This document shows, in pieces, positions 1 through 10,115 of a stretch of 64,000 nt of DNA. A program made the position numbers and the translations under genes. Each line of letters starts with the position of its first letter. Positions within the stretch are counted from its first letter, which is position 1. Source of the stretch: Salticus scenicus (taxonomy: Eukaryota; Arthropoda; Arachnida; Araneae; Salticidae); contig OZ005648.1 in assembly GCA_963930645.1 (NCBI GenBank), positions 272,414,403 through 272,478,402 on the forward strand, in the 5' to 3' direction. The notes below the pieces were generated by a model. It saw only the letters and a list, made by a program, of their open reading frames with translations. It ran no database searches and was not told where the DNA came from.

Positions 1-58
1 GTCTTTCTCGTCTGCGCTGGACAGACAGCGCCCTCTAGTCAGTCTAAAAGTCATTACA
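1..58 (-). mobile_element. Start of 3' LTR (truncated by window edge)
   Basis: These 58 bases are identical to 6060-6117. Read on the minus strand the block begins TGTAATGAC, the usual TG start of an LTR. Just upstream in element orientation (plus 59-75) is a purine-rich tract, GAAGGGAGGAGGAC on the minus strand, which fits a polypurine tract abutting a 3' LTR. The rest of this LTR lies left of the window. Confidence 0.8.
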
Positions 59-610
59 GTCCTCCTCCCTTCAGGGAAGAAACTTTTCACTATTGTAGAG
101 GGAAAAGTTTGGTTAAATAATACTTGATTAGGATAAGTCTATATTCAAAATCAATAGTCACAATGTTCAACATATTGATTCGTTTTCTAAATATCGTAAT
201 CAGTTTAAAACAAGAGATAAAAAAAAAATACGAGCAAGCACCAATTCTATGCAGAAACAGTACCTGGTTATATTTAAATGCACCAGACTTATCCCTATTT
301 TAGATTAAATACACTATTTAACTTATTTTAAAATATACAAAAAACATATACCAAATAGAAAATTAAATATTATTACACAATATACCAGAGACACTAAATA
401 GATATGCAAGTAAAATATAGATAGTGAAAACAAATATATACCACATATATATAGCAATAATTAAACAAATACGATAACGATATATATAGCAATAATTAAA
501 CAAATACGATATATATAGCAATAATTAATTAATTACATAAACCTTTTTTTTTTTTTTAACTAAGGGATAAGAGTTAATCTATCAGCATTCTGAGATTGTA
601 ATTCTATACA
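59..610 (-). other. 3' non-coding part of LTR element with polypurine tract
   Basis: AT-rich non-coding DNA between the last reading frame and the 3' LTR. It holds the polypurine tract at its left end and about three tandem copies of a roughly 30-bp TATATATAGCAATAATTAA-type unit at about 430-540. No integrase or RNase H catalytic domain is readable here, so the pol 3' half is missing rather than merely shifted in frame. Confidence 0.6.
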
Positions 611-1485
611 CTAAACAACCTCATAGAGTTCCCAAAGTAAAAGTCTGGGATTTGGTCTTTTTTTTTCTTTCTTTCTTTTTCTCAGGAACATGAATAGCTT
701 TGTACAATTACGACTAAATAAGTCAGGATTGAGAGATAAATTCTCCTTTATTTCTTCAAATGCCCTTTGGCAAGAGCTATTCCAGTCAGTGGATTTTAGA
801 GTCCAATCCTTTAGTAAGTCTGACAATAAAGTTGAATCTTCAGAAAATTCAGGAATGCATTTTCGATAGTATTCAGCTAATTTCCAGTAGTCTGTCACAT
901 GAGTCATGGTAGTATGAGACGAAGAATCTTTTTTGACTCGAACCTTCTTTTTACTTGGAGTTCTTAATCTCTGGCACACTAAATGTCCAGAAATTTTTAC
1001 ATAAGTTCGAGTAGGTGGACATTTAGAAGGTTTAATATGCAACTTAGTAGCACTGATTTTGAAGGAAATGTCTTTTACACGATTTTCCCTTGTTTTAGGA
1101 AAATTGGCTACTTTCTCACTATATGGCACTGGACACTTTTCACTGTCCTTCAATGAATTTGCCATTAGTTGACTAGAATCTTTTGGTACATTATTCATGG
1201 GCTTGAATGTACTCAAGGTAGTCACAGAAAGCATTTCTTTCAAATAATTTTGTTCCTTCAATTGTTTTTCATAAATTAAGCATTTTTCAGATAATTGCAT
1301 AAGATCTAATTTACTCTTCTGCAATTCAGCTGTCAACTGATCCAATTTAGCATTAGACATATTTTCTTTCTCTTCAAGAATATTAAACAGGTAATTTAAT
1401 TTGGAATTAATTGTACTAATTTCAATTCTTTCTTCAACAAGCTTTTCATTTTTAAGACAAATTTCATTTTCTTTACATTTTATTC
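611..1485 (-). pseudogene. Retroelement coiled coil continued, ending in RT-connection/RNase H remnant
   Basis: An open minus-strand frame (Met-initiated part 611-1360, open further upstream). The first part continues the heptad-rich coiled coil of the neighbouring frame. The last third holds YWKLAEYYRKCIPEF and, after a gap, CQRAFEEIKENL. These match the segment joining the RT thumb to RNase H in Ty3/gypsy pol (family pattern: YYRKFIPNF...LL...W...CQ.AFE.LK). RT fingers and palm (no YxDD), the RNase H catalytic residues and integrase are absent. The frame is split from its upstream half by the MITE at 1490-1930. I read it as the tail of a pol from which the catalytic core was deleted; the element would need enzymes in trans. 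Confidence 0.65.
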
Positions 1486-1489
1486 TTAA

Positions 1490-1930
1490 GGCTGCTCACT
1501 CCCTCTTACGATTTCCCCGTCTCTAGTCACCAAATCCCATGTAAGTCTACGGCGAAATTTGTTTATAGAATTGCTCATTACCTAATTCGTATTTTAAAAT
1601 TCCGTTTTTACATTCAGAAAATTCACAACCGTTAAATGAGTACCCGTTTTCTAAAAATTGAATTTTTTTAATTTTAATATTTCATTTTACAGCTCAAAAA
1701 GTAGAAAAATGCAATCAGTGAAAATTCGCATTTTTAAACTCAAAATTTAAATAAAAAATTAAAAAAAAATAAATTTTTGGAAAACGGGTACTCATTTAAC
1801 GGTTGTGAATTTTCTGAATGTGAAAACGGAATTTAAAAATACGAATTAGGTAATGAGCAATTCTATAAACAAATTTCGCCATAGAATAACATGGGCTTTG
1901 GATGACCTTGACGATCCGTGATGCACCCCC
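1490..1930. mobile_element. Fold-back MITE, TTAA-flanked, copy 1
   Basis: A long imperfect palindrome: arms about 1540-1680 and 1765-1890 are inverted copies (for example GGTAATGAGCAATTCTATAA and its complement). TTAA lies on both sides (1486-1489 and 1931-1934), the piggyBac-type target. It carries no ORF. It interrupts the coiled-coil frame of the LTR element. Sister copies are at 19722-20147 and 25256-26884. Confidence 0.8.
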
Positions 1931-3212
1931 TTAAGAGCTCTTCTTTCATTATGTTGATTTCATTAGACAGTTTAAGATTTTCAATTTTAGTATTTTCCAG
2001 ATCTTGTTTGTAATTATTCTTTTCAACATTCAAAATTTCTAACTGATTTAGAAAATTCTTCTTTTCACTTTGTGAATCAAGACGAAGATTTTTTAACTGA
2101 TTTTCAAACTTTTCTTTCTCTTGAATTTTTTCATTTATCTGCTTTTGATATTCTAAGCATTTTTTATTTAGATAAGCCTCTATTTCTGCTTTTAGTTTTT
2201 CCATCACAAAATTAGAGTCTTCATTTTTCTGTTTAAGGTCTTTTAAGGCATTATTTAGTTCCGAAATATTTTTCGTAGTATGTTCCAACTTTTCAGTAAG
2301 TTTTTTATTTTCAAGAGACAGTTTTTGTTCTTTAATTTTCTTTTCTTCCATCTCCCCTTTTAAACATATGATTTCATTTAACAATCTGAAATTTTCAGTT
2401 TTGAGATGGTCAAAATTTATTTTATCTTTAAGAACAACTTCATTTTCTATTTTATTTTTATTTTCTTTTATATCCTGCAGTTCTTCAACAAACACTTTTG
2501 GAGAGGTTTTATTGAGTTCTGGCCATGAAAATTCTGACAGGATTTCTTCTACCTCTTCGGTTTTCTTTTCATCTGCAGATTTCCTTTCAATCAACTTTTG
2601 GTCAAAATGGGCAAAATCTTTATTTTGAATATTTTTCTTCATCTTTAAAAATTTCTTAGGATTTCTTGTTTGTACTGATTTTAGCTTATACTCTTGTACA
2701 TTTTCTTTTGATTTCCAATCTTTGAACATTGCAGCAGTTTTATTTCCTAACAAATACTTGTCACCATAAAAAGAATTTTGTAGGACAGCTGCTTTAGTTT
2801 TTAAGTGTCCCATTTTACAATCCAATTCAATTTCTGCAAGTAGTAAACAGATTGGATCCACTTCTAATGGATTTCTAATATATACTTTCTCATTTGTGTA
2901 CATATGTGGTTTCACGTACTTGCTGCTTATCAGATCACATGAAGCACCCGTGTCTCGAATTATTTTCATCTCAACACCATTCACTTTACCTAAGCTAGTA
3001 TAAGGTGTCATTGATTCATCAGAACCAGCCTCAGTTATAATATGTGAGATAAATTCTTCATTTTTCTTTAATTTATCACACTGAGGTCTAAGATGATTAG
3101 TAGAACCACATTCATAGCAACGAGCAATTTTTCTTTTATCAAATTCTTTATTTCTCTGATTTTCTTGGGATGTTTCGGGTTTTGCATGAAATTTTGGCCT
3201 AACATCTTTATA
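1863..3212 (-). CDS. Zinc knuckle, aspartic protease and long coiled coil of LTR element
   Basis: The frame is open from about 3212 to the MITE; its first Met is at 3011. Upstream of that Met, codons about 3130-3085 spell a CCHC knuckle beginning CYECGSTNH (CX2CX4HX4C). About residue 20 after the Met is RDTGASCDLIS, the DTG active-site loop of a retropepsin, followed by a protease body of about 100 residues. From about residue 120 to 370 the protein is an almost unbroken charged coiled coil rich in E, K, L and N. In ordinary gypsy elements RT begins here. The last 25 residues are read from the inserted MITE. The coil may be captured host sequence or an element-specific spacer; I cannot tell which. 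Confidence 0.75.
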   Translation of the reverse strand, partial: YKDVRPKFHAKPETSQENQRNKEFDKRKIARCYECGSTNHLRPQCDKLKKNEEFISHIITEAGSDESMTPYTSLGKVNGVEMKIIRDTGASCDLISSKYVKPHMYTNEKVYIRNPLEVDPICLLLAEIELDCKMGHLKTKAAVLQNSFYGDKYLLGNKTAAMFKDWKSKENVQEYKLKSVQTRNPKKFLKMKKNIQNKDFAHFDQKLIERKSADEKKTEEVEEILSEFSWPELNKTSPKVFVEELQDIKENKNKIENEVVLKDKINFDHLKTENFRLLNEIICLKGEMEEKKIKEQKLSLENKKLTEKLEHTTKNISELNNALKDLKQKNEDSNFVMEKLKAEIEAYLNKKCLEYQKQINEKIQEKEKFENQLKNLRLDSQSEKKNFLNQLEILNVEKNNYKQDLENTKIENLKLSNEINIMKEELLRGCITDRQGHPKPMLFYGEICL

Positions 3213-4153
3213 CTATCATCTTTATCCCTAGACTTATCATCACATAAGTTTCCACTTTGATTTCGAAAGCTGGAAAAGTTCTTTTTGGGCAAACCCCTCT
3301 TTTTGAAACTTTCTCTTATACTTTGAAATTCATCTAATTTTTCAGCTAAGTCTAAAGGAGTCGTGAATGTAAGCCAGTTTTCTAAAAAATGTTCTCTCAC
3401 ATCAGCAGGCACTCGAAATTTCAACTGCTCAGTCACTATTAGGTCTTTCAGCTGTTGAAAATTCTCTATCTTTAATTCTGTGAGCCATTCCGTAAAATAA
3501 CTAGAAAGCTCTTGGGCATAATTTCTCCAAGATTTTTCGGGCGATTTGTGGTGCTTATAAAAACATTGTTTCAATTTTTCACTATTTAATTTATATCTTT
3601 TCATAATGATATTTTTAACAAAATCATAATTTGTCGCATCGGTTGGAGACTCTCTGGCCAACATATTGGATAGTTCTGGCGGTAAAACTGCTAACAGGTA
3701 GGCCACCCAATCCTTTTTTGGAACTCGTGCCATCTCCGCTCTTCTTTCGAAATTTATTAAATATAAACCCATTTCATCATGTTTTTCATCAAATCTTGGG
3801 GTAATTTGGGTTAACTGAATTCTTGGAACCGATTCAGTCACCTTTTCTGGTTCTAATATTCTTTCAGGATTTTCTCTTGAAATTTCTAATTTTTTTAATT
3901 CAATTTCATATTGTTGAGTTTCTCGGGTCCTTCTCTCCTCTCTTTCTTCTTGTCTTATTCCCTCTTCTTCTTGTATTTTTTTATCTTCAAGAAGCCTTTG
4001 CAATATTAATTTTACTTCTTCCTCATTATAGGACTTGCTAGATAAAATTAATTTCTTGATGTCAATAACTCTATTGGATGTATCTACTTCGACACCGATT
4101 TCCTCACAAATTTGAATTAATTCATGTTTTCGAGCTTTAGCTAAAAATGCCAT
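3068..4153 (-). CDS. gag: Gag of LTR retrotransposon
   Basis: I start at the Met at 4153 (MAFLAKARKHELIQICEEIG), because the frame upstream of it to 4273 is asparagine/low-complexity leader. Residues about 45-110 are a charged helical stretch. Residues about 125-290 contain FDEKHDEMGLYLINFERRAE and a leucine-rich region typical of arthropod gypsy-type capsid domains. The end of the frame (VAMNVVLLIILDLSVIN) is out of frame: the zinc knuckle is in the next frame, entered near 3213. That is either one lost base or a programmed frameshift. Gag packages element RNA in cytoplasmic particles. Structural identity rests on order (gag, knuckle, DTG protease) more than on a diagnostic motif. Confidence 0.75.
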   Translation of the reverse strand: MAFLAKARKHELIQICEEIGVEVDTSNRVIDIKKLILSSKSYNEEEVKLILQRLLEDKKIQEEEGIRQEEREERRTRETQQYEIELKKLEISRENPERILEPEKVTESVPRIQLTQITPRFDEKHDEMGLYLINFERRAEMARVPKKDWVAYLLAVLPPELSNMLARESPTDATNYDFVKNIIMKRYKLNSEKLKQCFYKHHKSPEKSWRNYAQELSSYFTEWLTELKIENFQQLKDLIVTEQLKFRVPADVREHFLENWLTFTTPLDLAEKLDEFQSIRESFKKRGLPKKNFSSFRNQSGNLCDDKSRDKDDSIKMLGQNFMQNPKHPKKIREIKNLIKEKLLVAMNVVLLIILDLSVIN

Positions 4154-5770
4154 GTTTGAAAACCCCAAACAAAACCAGAAGGCTCTCAAAACGATAATAA
4201 AATATAAACAAATAAAATAATCAGAAAAATTATTATTATTTTCTTTTTTTCCATTACCCCTTTTTTCCCCCAAAAATCAATCAAACACAAAAATAAAATA
4301 AGATAATGAGGGTAATTAACCTTTGTAATTAATTAAAAATTAATAATATCCAACCCAATTAATGGTATCTGTAACTATGAAAAATAATTTATTTTTCTCT
4401 ATTTAAGAGAACACTTTATATATATATATATATTTTTTTTTTTTCTTTCATAAAAAGAAACACTTTTCATCTTAAAGAACAGAAAATATTAAAATTTTCA
4501 GTCACACAAATTTCTTTTATTACATAAATCGTTTATTCAAAAAGAATATCCAAACAAAATTTTTAACCAGGTATGTTCTCATACCAAGTACTACTTGTTT
4601 CCTACACAATCATTATTTCAATTCAAAACAGAAATAAATCAATTTATTTGCAAAACTATTTGATTCTTTTTGCACACATATTTCTCAGGAAACAGAATAA
4701 TTAATATTTTTCTTCAAACCAAAAAAAAAAAAAAAAAAAAAAAAAAAAACAATAGTTTCGTTTCGAAACCGAAACTCTTTTCTTTATCAAAAAAAAAGTA
4801 AGTTCCACACAATTAGATTTAAGTAACATAAATTACCATAGTAATTAATATTAAGAAATAAAATGAACATCTAATCGTTAAACATTTCACTAAAATCAAA
4901 ACGAAACCAAAATGTTTTATTCCAAACCAAAACAGATTCATTTTACATGAAATTAAAACTAAATTCTTTTCTATTTTTATCCTTCATTCACTCTTTATTT
5001 ACCCATTTATTTTTGTATTATTAAGCAAAGAAATACCAAATCAGTAAAAAGAGACAGAAAGAAAAATAAATCCAATAAAATATCAGAAATAAAAATGACC
5101 TGAAATGCACATTAATATGAATCATTCAACATTTTTATTCTTTTTAATTCGATAATAAATACATTATTTTTTATTTCTCAAAGCCCTAAAAAAAAGAATA
5201 TCTATTCTTTGTTTAACTTTAATTACAGAACAGATACTTTATTTCAACTTGTTCTCAACATTTGCAATTCCGTTTAAAACCGAAATTCTTTTCAAAATGT
5301 ACTTACTCTATAGTAAGTTTTTTTTTATTTTATTATTATTATTAGGAATATACCATCAAACAAAAGAAAAAAATATATATTTATTTATTTTTCACTGATT
5401 CATCAACTTTATTTATTTATTTATTTATTTTTTCGAAACACATCGACAAAAAAACGAGATTTCCTTCTTTTTTATTTCTTTTAAACAACGGATGAATCAG
5501 GTTAATAATACATATTTTTCTCTACAATAATAATTTATCTTAAAATAATACTTTTACTAAATGAATAGGGATAAGCAGTGCTATATGATTCATGATTTAA
5601 ATACATAATCTGAATTAAAGTACCTTTTTAAAAAAAGAATATTTTCTCACGTTCTAATACAAGGACTGAGCTGATTTATTATATTATTTTTAAATCAAGG
5701 CACTGTTTCATACATAAAGGCACTTACCCCTTTAGTAGCGTATCTTTGTAGCGTCGGACGTATGCCATTA
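4154..5770 (-). other. Long AT-rich leader of LTR element
   Basis: About 1.6 kb between the 5' LTR and gag, unusually long for a leader. It is low-complexity AT-rich sequence with poly-A/T (about 30 A at 4722-4749), TA and TTTA runs and no credible ORF. Some of it may be inserted sequence that I cannot delimit. Confidence 0.5.
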
Positions 5771-5780
5771 GCTGCCACCA
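5771..5780 (-). promoter_or_regulatory. Candidate primer-binding site
   Basis: On the minus strand the bases just after the inferred LTR end read TGGTGGCAGC. The TGG start fits pairing with a tRNA CCA end. The LTR 3' boundary was chosen because of this motif, so the two calls depend on each other. Confidence 0.4.
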
Positions 5781-6117
5781 TAACACTAGACTGTGATGTA
5801 TCGTAGGCTTGAACTCATCAAGAGAAGATTGCTTTTCTTTAGAGAAATATTTTTTTATTTCTCATTTACAAACACTATACGACACAAACACACATACATA
5901 AAAGGTAAACGAAAACACGTTAGCACATATTGCATAAAATGATCGCTAATCTTTGGACCAAAAATAATAATCATGAACGGCACTCAAGCCAGGCACCCGC
6001 TATTCTCGGCGTTGCCTCATTCCCTTCTCAAAACAAACTAAACTTTCTTCAATTCGAAAGTCTTTCTCGTCTGCGCTGGACAGACAGCGCCCTCTAGTCA
6101 GTCTAAAAGTCATTACA
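5781..6117 (-). mobile_element. 5' LTR of coiled-coil retrotransposon
   Basis: The right end is fixed by identity with 1-58. The left end is inferred from the candidate primer-binding site. The minus strand begins TGTAATGACTTTTAGACTG and carries an AATAAA signal at 5854-5859. It abuts a broken integrase reading frame at 6118, so this is the insertion junction. Identity over all 58 comparable bases suggests a recent insertion. Confidence 0.7.
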
Positions 6118-6400
6118 ACGTACACAACTTTGCTCGGGAGCGGATTCACATGGCAACGGACAAAATGAAGACAAGGTACGATCTAAAGGCTACACAACAT
6201 GAGTTCCAGGAAGGAGACAAGGTCTGGTTGTGGAACCTTGTTCGACGCAAAGGACTCCCAAGTTACAGTGCAACTGGGACGGACCGTACACAGTCTTAAA
6301 AAGGCTGAATGATGAAGTGGTGCGGATCACTAAAACACCGTCATCAAAACCGAAGGTGGTGCACTATAACAGGCTAGCCAAGTACCACAATTATCGGTAA
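6118..6400 (+). pseudogene. pol: Integrase C-terminal end of a Ty3/gypsy pol
   Basis: Plus-strand reading gives ERIHMATDKMKTRYDLKA, then QEGDKVWLWN, then, after a one-base frameshift near 6258, CNWDGPYTVLKRLNDEVVRI and KVVHYNRLAKYHNYR before the stop at 6398-6400. This is the GDxVWL...GPY.V..RL...V..I module at the integrase C-terminus of gypsy/412/mag-type elements, ending in the usual VH..RLK-like segment. Everything upstream was displaced by the LTR element on the left. It is non-functional in its present state. Confidence 0.85.
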
Positions 6401-6637
6401 TGTTAAAATTTAAAATGTAAATACTGGTAAAATTTGCGCATGCGTAATGTAAATATTTGTATAAAATATTTATACATATTTGTGAATTTTGTAAATATTT
6501 CTCACTTGATTTATATTTCTATTTTATTGTTATATGCAACTTAGTTTTTGTATTTTAGATTGTGTAAATTTGTTTAGTTTCGCCTCTTGACCAAGGGTTG
6601 CACTGCCCGGGACGTGCAGTCCTTGGGAGGGGGGCAG
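6401..6637 (+). other. 3' UTR and polypurine tract of gypsy element
   Basis: Non-coding DNA after the pol stop, ending with CTTGGGAGGGGGGCAG at about 6622-6637. This is a clear polypurine tract placed directly before the TGTTAC start of the LTR. Confidence 0.75.
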
Positions 6638-6961
6638 TGTTACAAAATTGTAAATAATTGTGTTTATTTTTGTATAAATTCTTTCAAAGAGGCTTAGTAA
6701 GTTGGTAAAGTGCTAATTTTGTGCATGTCTAGTCGTTTTAGCATTAAAATAGCCTTGTTTTCCCTTAAAAACGCATTAAATAGCCCCAATAAGGCAGGTA
6801 TTGGATTTGGCGCCAAATTTGGCGACCTTTTCATACGGCGATTTTTTTGGCGACCTTGGCGAGAAAATCCTTATAAGGGATATACCAAATATGGAAGCTC
6901 TAATCTCATTGGTTGATGAGATACGGAAATTTCCGGAACTTTCCACACTTTTCCACAGGGG

Positions 6962-6997
6962 TATATAAGGGTGCTTTCTCGCCAAGGCAAGTCAGTT
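6962..6997 (+). promoter_or_regulatory. LTR core promoter (TATA plus initiator)
   Basis: TATATAAG at 6962-6969, with TCAGTT at 6992-6997 about 30 bases downstream. This matches the arthropod TATA plus TCAGT initiator layout and would set the U3/R boundary of the LTR. Confidence 0.65.
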
Positions 6998-7189
6998 CAG
7001 TTCTCAGCCAGCTTTCGCTAATACTTGCATTGTTTTGAGCCTCTTTGAAATAGACTTGCTTTATGTGTTATTGCTATACAGTTTGTACTGTGGATTTGCT
7101 ATTGACAGCAGTGGTTTAAGCTGTGTTTACTGGTTGAATTGAAGCTGATACTTGGTTTATAGACCTGTATTTTTCTGAAACTTTCTGTG

Positions 7190-7195
7190 AATAAA
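7190..7195 (+). terminator. LTR poly-A signal
   Basis: AATAAA in the 3' half of the gypsy LTR, downstream of the TATA/initiator pair, consistent with the R/U5 boundary. Confidence 0.5.
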
Positions 7196-7294
7196 TTACT
7201 GAATTTTTGTAAGTTTTGCCTTTCATTCTCGGACAACTCACGAACCCCCAAGTACGCAACTGGGGGTACCCCCAAGTACCCAATGTATATGTAT

Positions 7295-7380
7295 ACAGAC
7301 GAACCTCGTTAACGTGAATTACTTTTAACATGAACAGATTTTTGATCCCCCTTGAGATTCACGTTAACGAGGTTTGACTG
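7295..7380. mobile_element. 86-bp Tigger/pogo-like MITE
   Basis: TA-flanked palindrome. The left arm CAGACGAACCTCGTTAACGT and the right arm ACGTTAACGAGGTTTGACTG are inverted. The CAGTNNAACCTCGTTAA type of end is common in Tigger/pogo elements. A longer copy lies at 62907-63042. Confidence 0.75.
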
Positions 7381-7382
7381 TA

Positions 7383-7980
7383 TGTCTTTTCATGTCTGCA
7401 TAAAGATGAATTTTTTCAGCATTTATTATTATACTTCTTTAAGAAAAAAAATCGTCTGCATTCATATTGGGAAATATCTTTAATAAATTATAACTTAATA
7501 AATAATTTGTATAAGATTATATATAGAAGAAACTCTTGTGGTAATACTAGTTATAGCATATTAAAACAAGCGGGCTTTACCTCTGCCGCTGCTAATTACA
7601 TTTAAAAGAATTTTGAAAATTCGATAGTACTTACTAATATAAAAACTTAAAAATTATTAAAATTTAAAAAAAAGTATTCCATTAAAAATCAAAACAGTAT
7701 TTAAACCATAATAATAACAAAGCAACTGATTATAAAAAATCATATTTTTCATAAATTAGTTAAATTTAACTTACTTATGAAAACTTATTCCACTTCCTTT
7801 CATAAATGTATTTGTACAATTAAAAGCCTCCCAGTATTTCGGCATTTTCAATATATATCAACATTCTATTCCATTATTGTTTCCGAGTTTTATACTCTCT
7901 CATGGCTGATGCCAAAAAACTTTTTCGGCATCAACAATCTTTGCACGTTAACATGGGGATGATAGATCTATATATAGCAC
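7383..7980. other. AT-rich interval with one repeat 3' end
   Basis: No gene seen. At about 7521-7560 the ATATAGAAGAAACTCTTGTG block followed by TACTAGT resembles the 3' end of the hairpin-headed gamma repeats (compare 31905-31943). At about 7566-7590 GCGGGCTTTACCTCTGCCGC resembles the 5' end of the retroelement family starting at 21391 and 27024. Confidence 0.45.
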
Positions 7981-7984
7981 TATG

Positions 7985-8110
7985 ATTTTTCCTCGGAGGA
8001 AGGATAAGAATGGAGACGGCGAGAGCCGGTTTTCAATGGAGAAAGAGTGAAGTAACTGTATCAGGTCCCTTTAACTCGTGTCCCTTTAACTGTGCACCCA
8101 AAACATTCGC
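7985..8110 (+). repeat. Left inverted copy of 11.4-kb GC-rich repeat
   Basis: TCCTCGGAGGAAGGATA and then ATGGAGACGGCGAGAGC match the complement of 11400-11495 (ATGGAGAGGGCGAGAGC). Further matching includes GTGCACCCAAAACATT versus GTGCACTCAAAACATT. The two copies face each other about 3.4 kb apart. The short frame here ends within about 35 codons. Confidence 0.6.
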
Positions 8111-8236
8111 TTAAATTCTATTGCCGTTAGTGTTAAACGTAACAAAAAACGGTATAAATCACGGTTTATCCTTCAAAAATACTGAGAAATATTTTTTGTT
8201 TAGTGTATGAATCTTTTTTTTTTTTTTTTTTTTTTT

Positions 8237-8855
8237 TCTCTTACCCATAAGTATTGTTTTTGGGTCAAAATTTCGAACGCGTGTTTTTGTTATATTTACA
8301 TGCTCTGAGGTCCCCTGAATACGAAAATAATGTTTTTAGCAAATGGTCTGTGTGTATGTCTGTGTGTGTGTGTGTGTGTCTGTGTGTGTCTCTGTGTGTG
8401 TGTGTGTGTGTGTCTGTGTGCGTATGTCTGTTATCGGCATATCTCAAAAACAAATTATGGCAGAAAGTTCAAACTTGGTATTCTAAATGTGTATCATATA
8501 AGGATGCTACACTAAACTTTTCGTTAAGATCAAGCAAATGGTTCGTGTACAGGGACACTCAAAAGTATTCAAATGCATTACGTCTATAGGGGAAATTGCA
8601 GGTAAGTAGAGTTTAACATCTATAGCCTGCACTAAACCAAATGAAACAAATATATATTTTTTGTAATAGAGATAGTCAACAGGGGAAAAAAATATTGTGT
8701 ATGCAGGAGCCTCGCCTCCCCCCTGGGGGGGAGGGGAAGTCCCCCCTCGAGGAGAGTAAATTTTCATGAGGGGTATCTTTCAAAAGAGCTCGCCAGTACC
8801 TTTAAAACGAATGGTTGAACCATTGATTTGCGATAATTTAAAATAAAGTTATCGA

Positions 8856-8887
<32 letters not shown>

Positions 8888-9296
8888 ACAATATATATAT
8901 ATATATTTAATATTGAGAATAAAATGGACTTTTTTATATATATATTTGGTGTTATACTACTTCTCTAATAAGGAAATGGTCTGCATTATCATAAAAGATA
9001 ATTTTTTTAAATAATAATTTTAATAAATTATTTAAAAAAAAACAGAATTATTTTTTAATAACCAAATTAAATTCTATATAAATGTAGGTGTATTAATGAA
9101 ACGGCGGGTTGAGGGGGGCTGACGCCCCCCTCACACAGAACTAATTATCATATAAATCTTTCCCAAAGCCTAATTTGAATTGTTTAACATACGTTTACAT
9201 AACATCGTTATCTTACCTCTTAATCTCCAACCCGTATTTATAGTATTAAATTTCAGGATAAGAGAAAGTCGTGTGAGTGACACACCAGATTATTGT
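8237..9296 (+). repeat. Hairpin-headed repeat, beta family copy 1
   Basis: The start CTCTTACCCATAAG is a decayed form of the 5' hairpin seen intact at 25404. Then come the ATTTACATGCTCTGAGG block, a long GT/CTGTGTG microsatellite (8347-8425) and CATATCTCAAAAACAAATTATGG. The 3' end has the arm GGATAAGAGAAAGT (9256-9269), a small hairpin GTGTG...CACAC and CCAGATTATT. Frames read through the TG tract are not genes. Confidence 0.75.
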
Positions 9297-9542
9297 AAAA
9301 AAAAATTTATAATGAAATAAAAGCAGGAGCATTTCATCGTTAAATATTCTTTTCCTTTTTCATGCTGTAAAATTACACAACACAGCGGCCTGGAAAAACT
9401 TTCTTATTTAAAGTTAAATATCACATTGAAAAAGCTAACAACTTATAAGAAATATAGTTTTTAAGATTATGTTAAATTGGCGAGAACATAGGTTGCTTTC
9501 TATTTGAAACTGTGATAGTGATAAAAATAATGATTTTTATTA

Positions 9543-10115
9543 TTTTCTTCTATTCAGAAGAAGAAAGTATTGAATTCGTGAAAATTTTTGATGCATTTAC
9601 ACGTTTTGTAAAGCCTTGAAAATGATTTGACCATTTTTTAAAATGCAAGTCTGACTGTATGTGTTATCAAATTTTGTGGGTGCTGTATTGCATTAAGTAA
9701 TGGGCAAAATTCCACAAAACTTTATATTTAGTTAAATCTTCATACGAATTGGTACTGATTATATTTCGGAGTAAATCGCCCATCAGGTGGCGCTACTATG
9801 CATTGTATGTGTCATCAAAATTTGTGATTACTGTATCTCATTAAGTAATCGGCGGAATTCCACAAAAGTTTATATTTTGTTAAATCTTCATGAATTGGTA
9901 CTGATTATATTTCGGAGTAAATCGCCCATCAGGTGGCGCTACTATGCATATTATTCCCATTTAAAATAAAGCTATATTTCATCTTCTGTTGTGTATAATT
10001 TCGAAAATTTTATATTTAATTGGGTCTTAATGGGATTTTATCCTGATAACACTTTGTAGTAAATTTCCCAACAGGTGGCGCTGCTATGCTGTGAGGCTTA
10101 TTAAATGTAAGTGTA
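9543..10115 (+). repeat. Hairpin-headed repeat, gamma family fragment with tandem units
   Basis: The 5' hairpin TTTTCTTCTATTCAGAAGAAGAAAGTATTG is followed by GCATTTACACGTTTTG and a core of about 133-bp units. Two of these are nearly identical (about 9665-9795 and 9800-9935), and each holds CAGGTGGCGCTACTATGC. A third, more diverged unit ends near 10090. The 3' end is not recognisable. Confidence 0.65.

Larger units (their letters stand above)
6638..7255 (+). mobile_element. 3' LTR of gypsy element
   Basis: Starts TGTTACAAAATTG directly after a polypurine tract. It carries a TATA box, an initiator-like sequence and a poly-A signal in the expected order. The right end is uncertain: there is no second LTR in the window, and TG...CA candidates lie between about 7250 and 7280. 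Confidence 0.75.

Noticed and set aside
3823..4041. Plus-strand hydrophobic ORF (FLVLIFFQDFLLKF)
   Set aside because: Antisense shadow of the charged helical part of gag.
8254..8589. Several ORFs in both strands with VCVCVC or HTHTHT repeats
   Set aside because: They translate the TG/CTGTGTG microsatellite of a beta repeat; no protein content.
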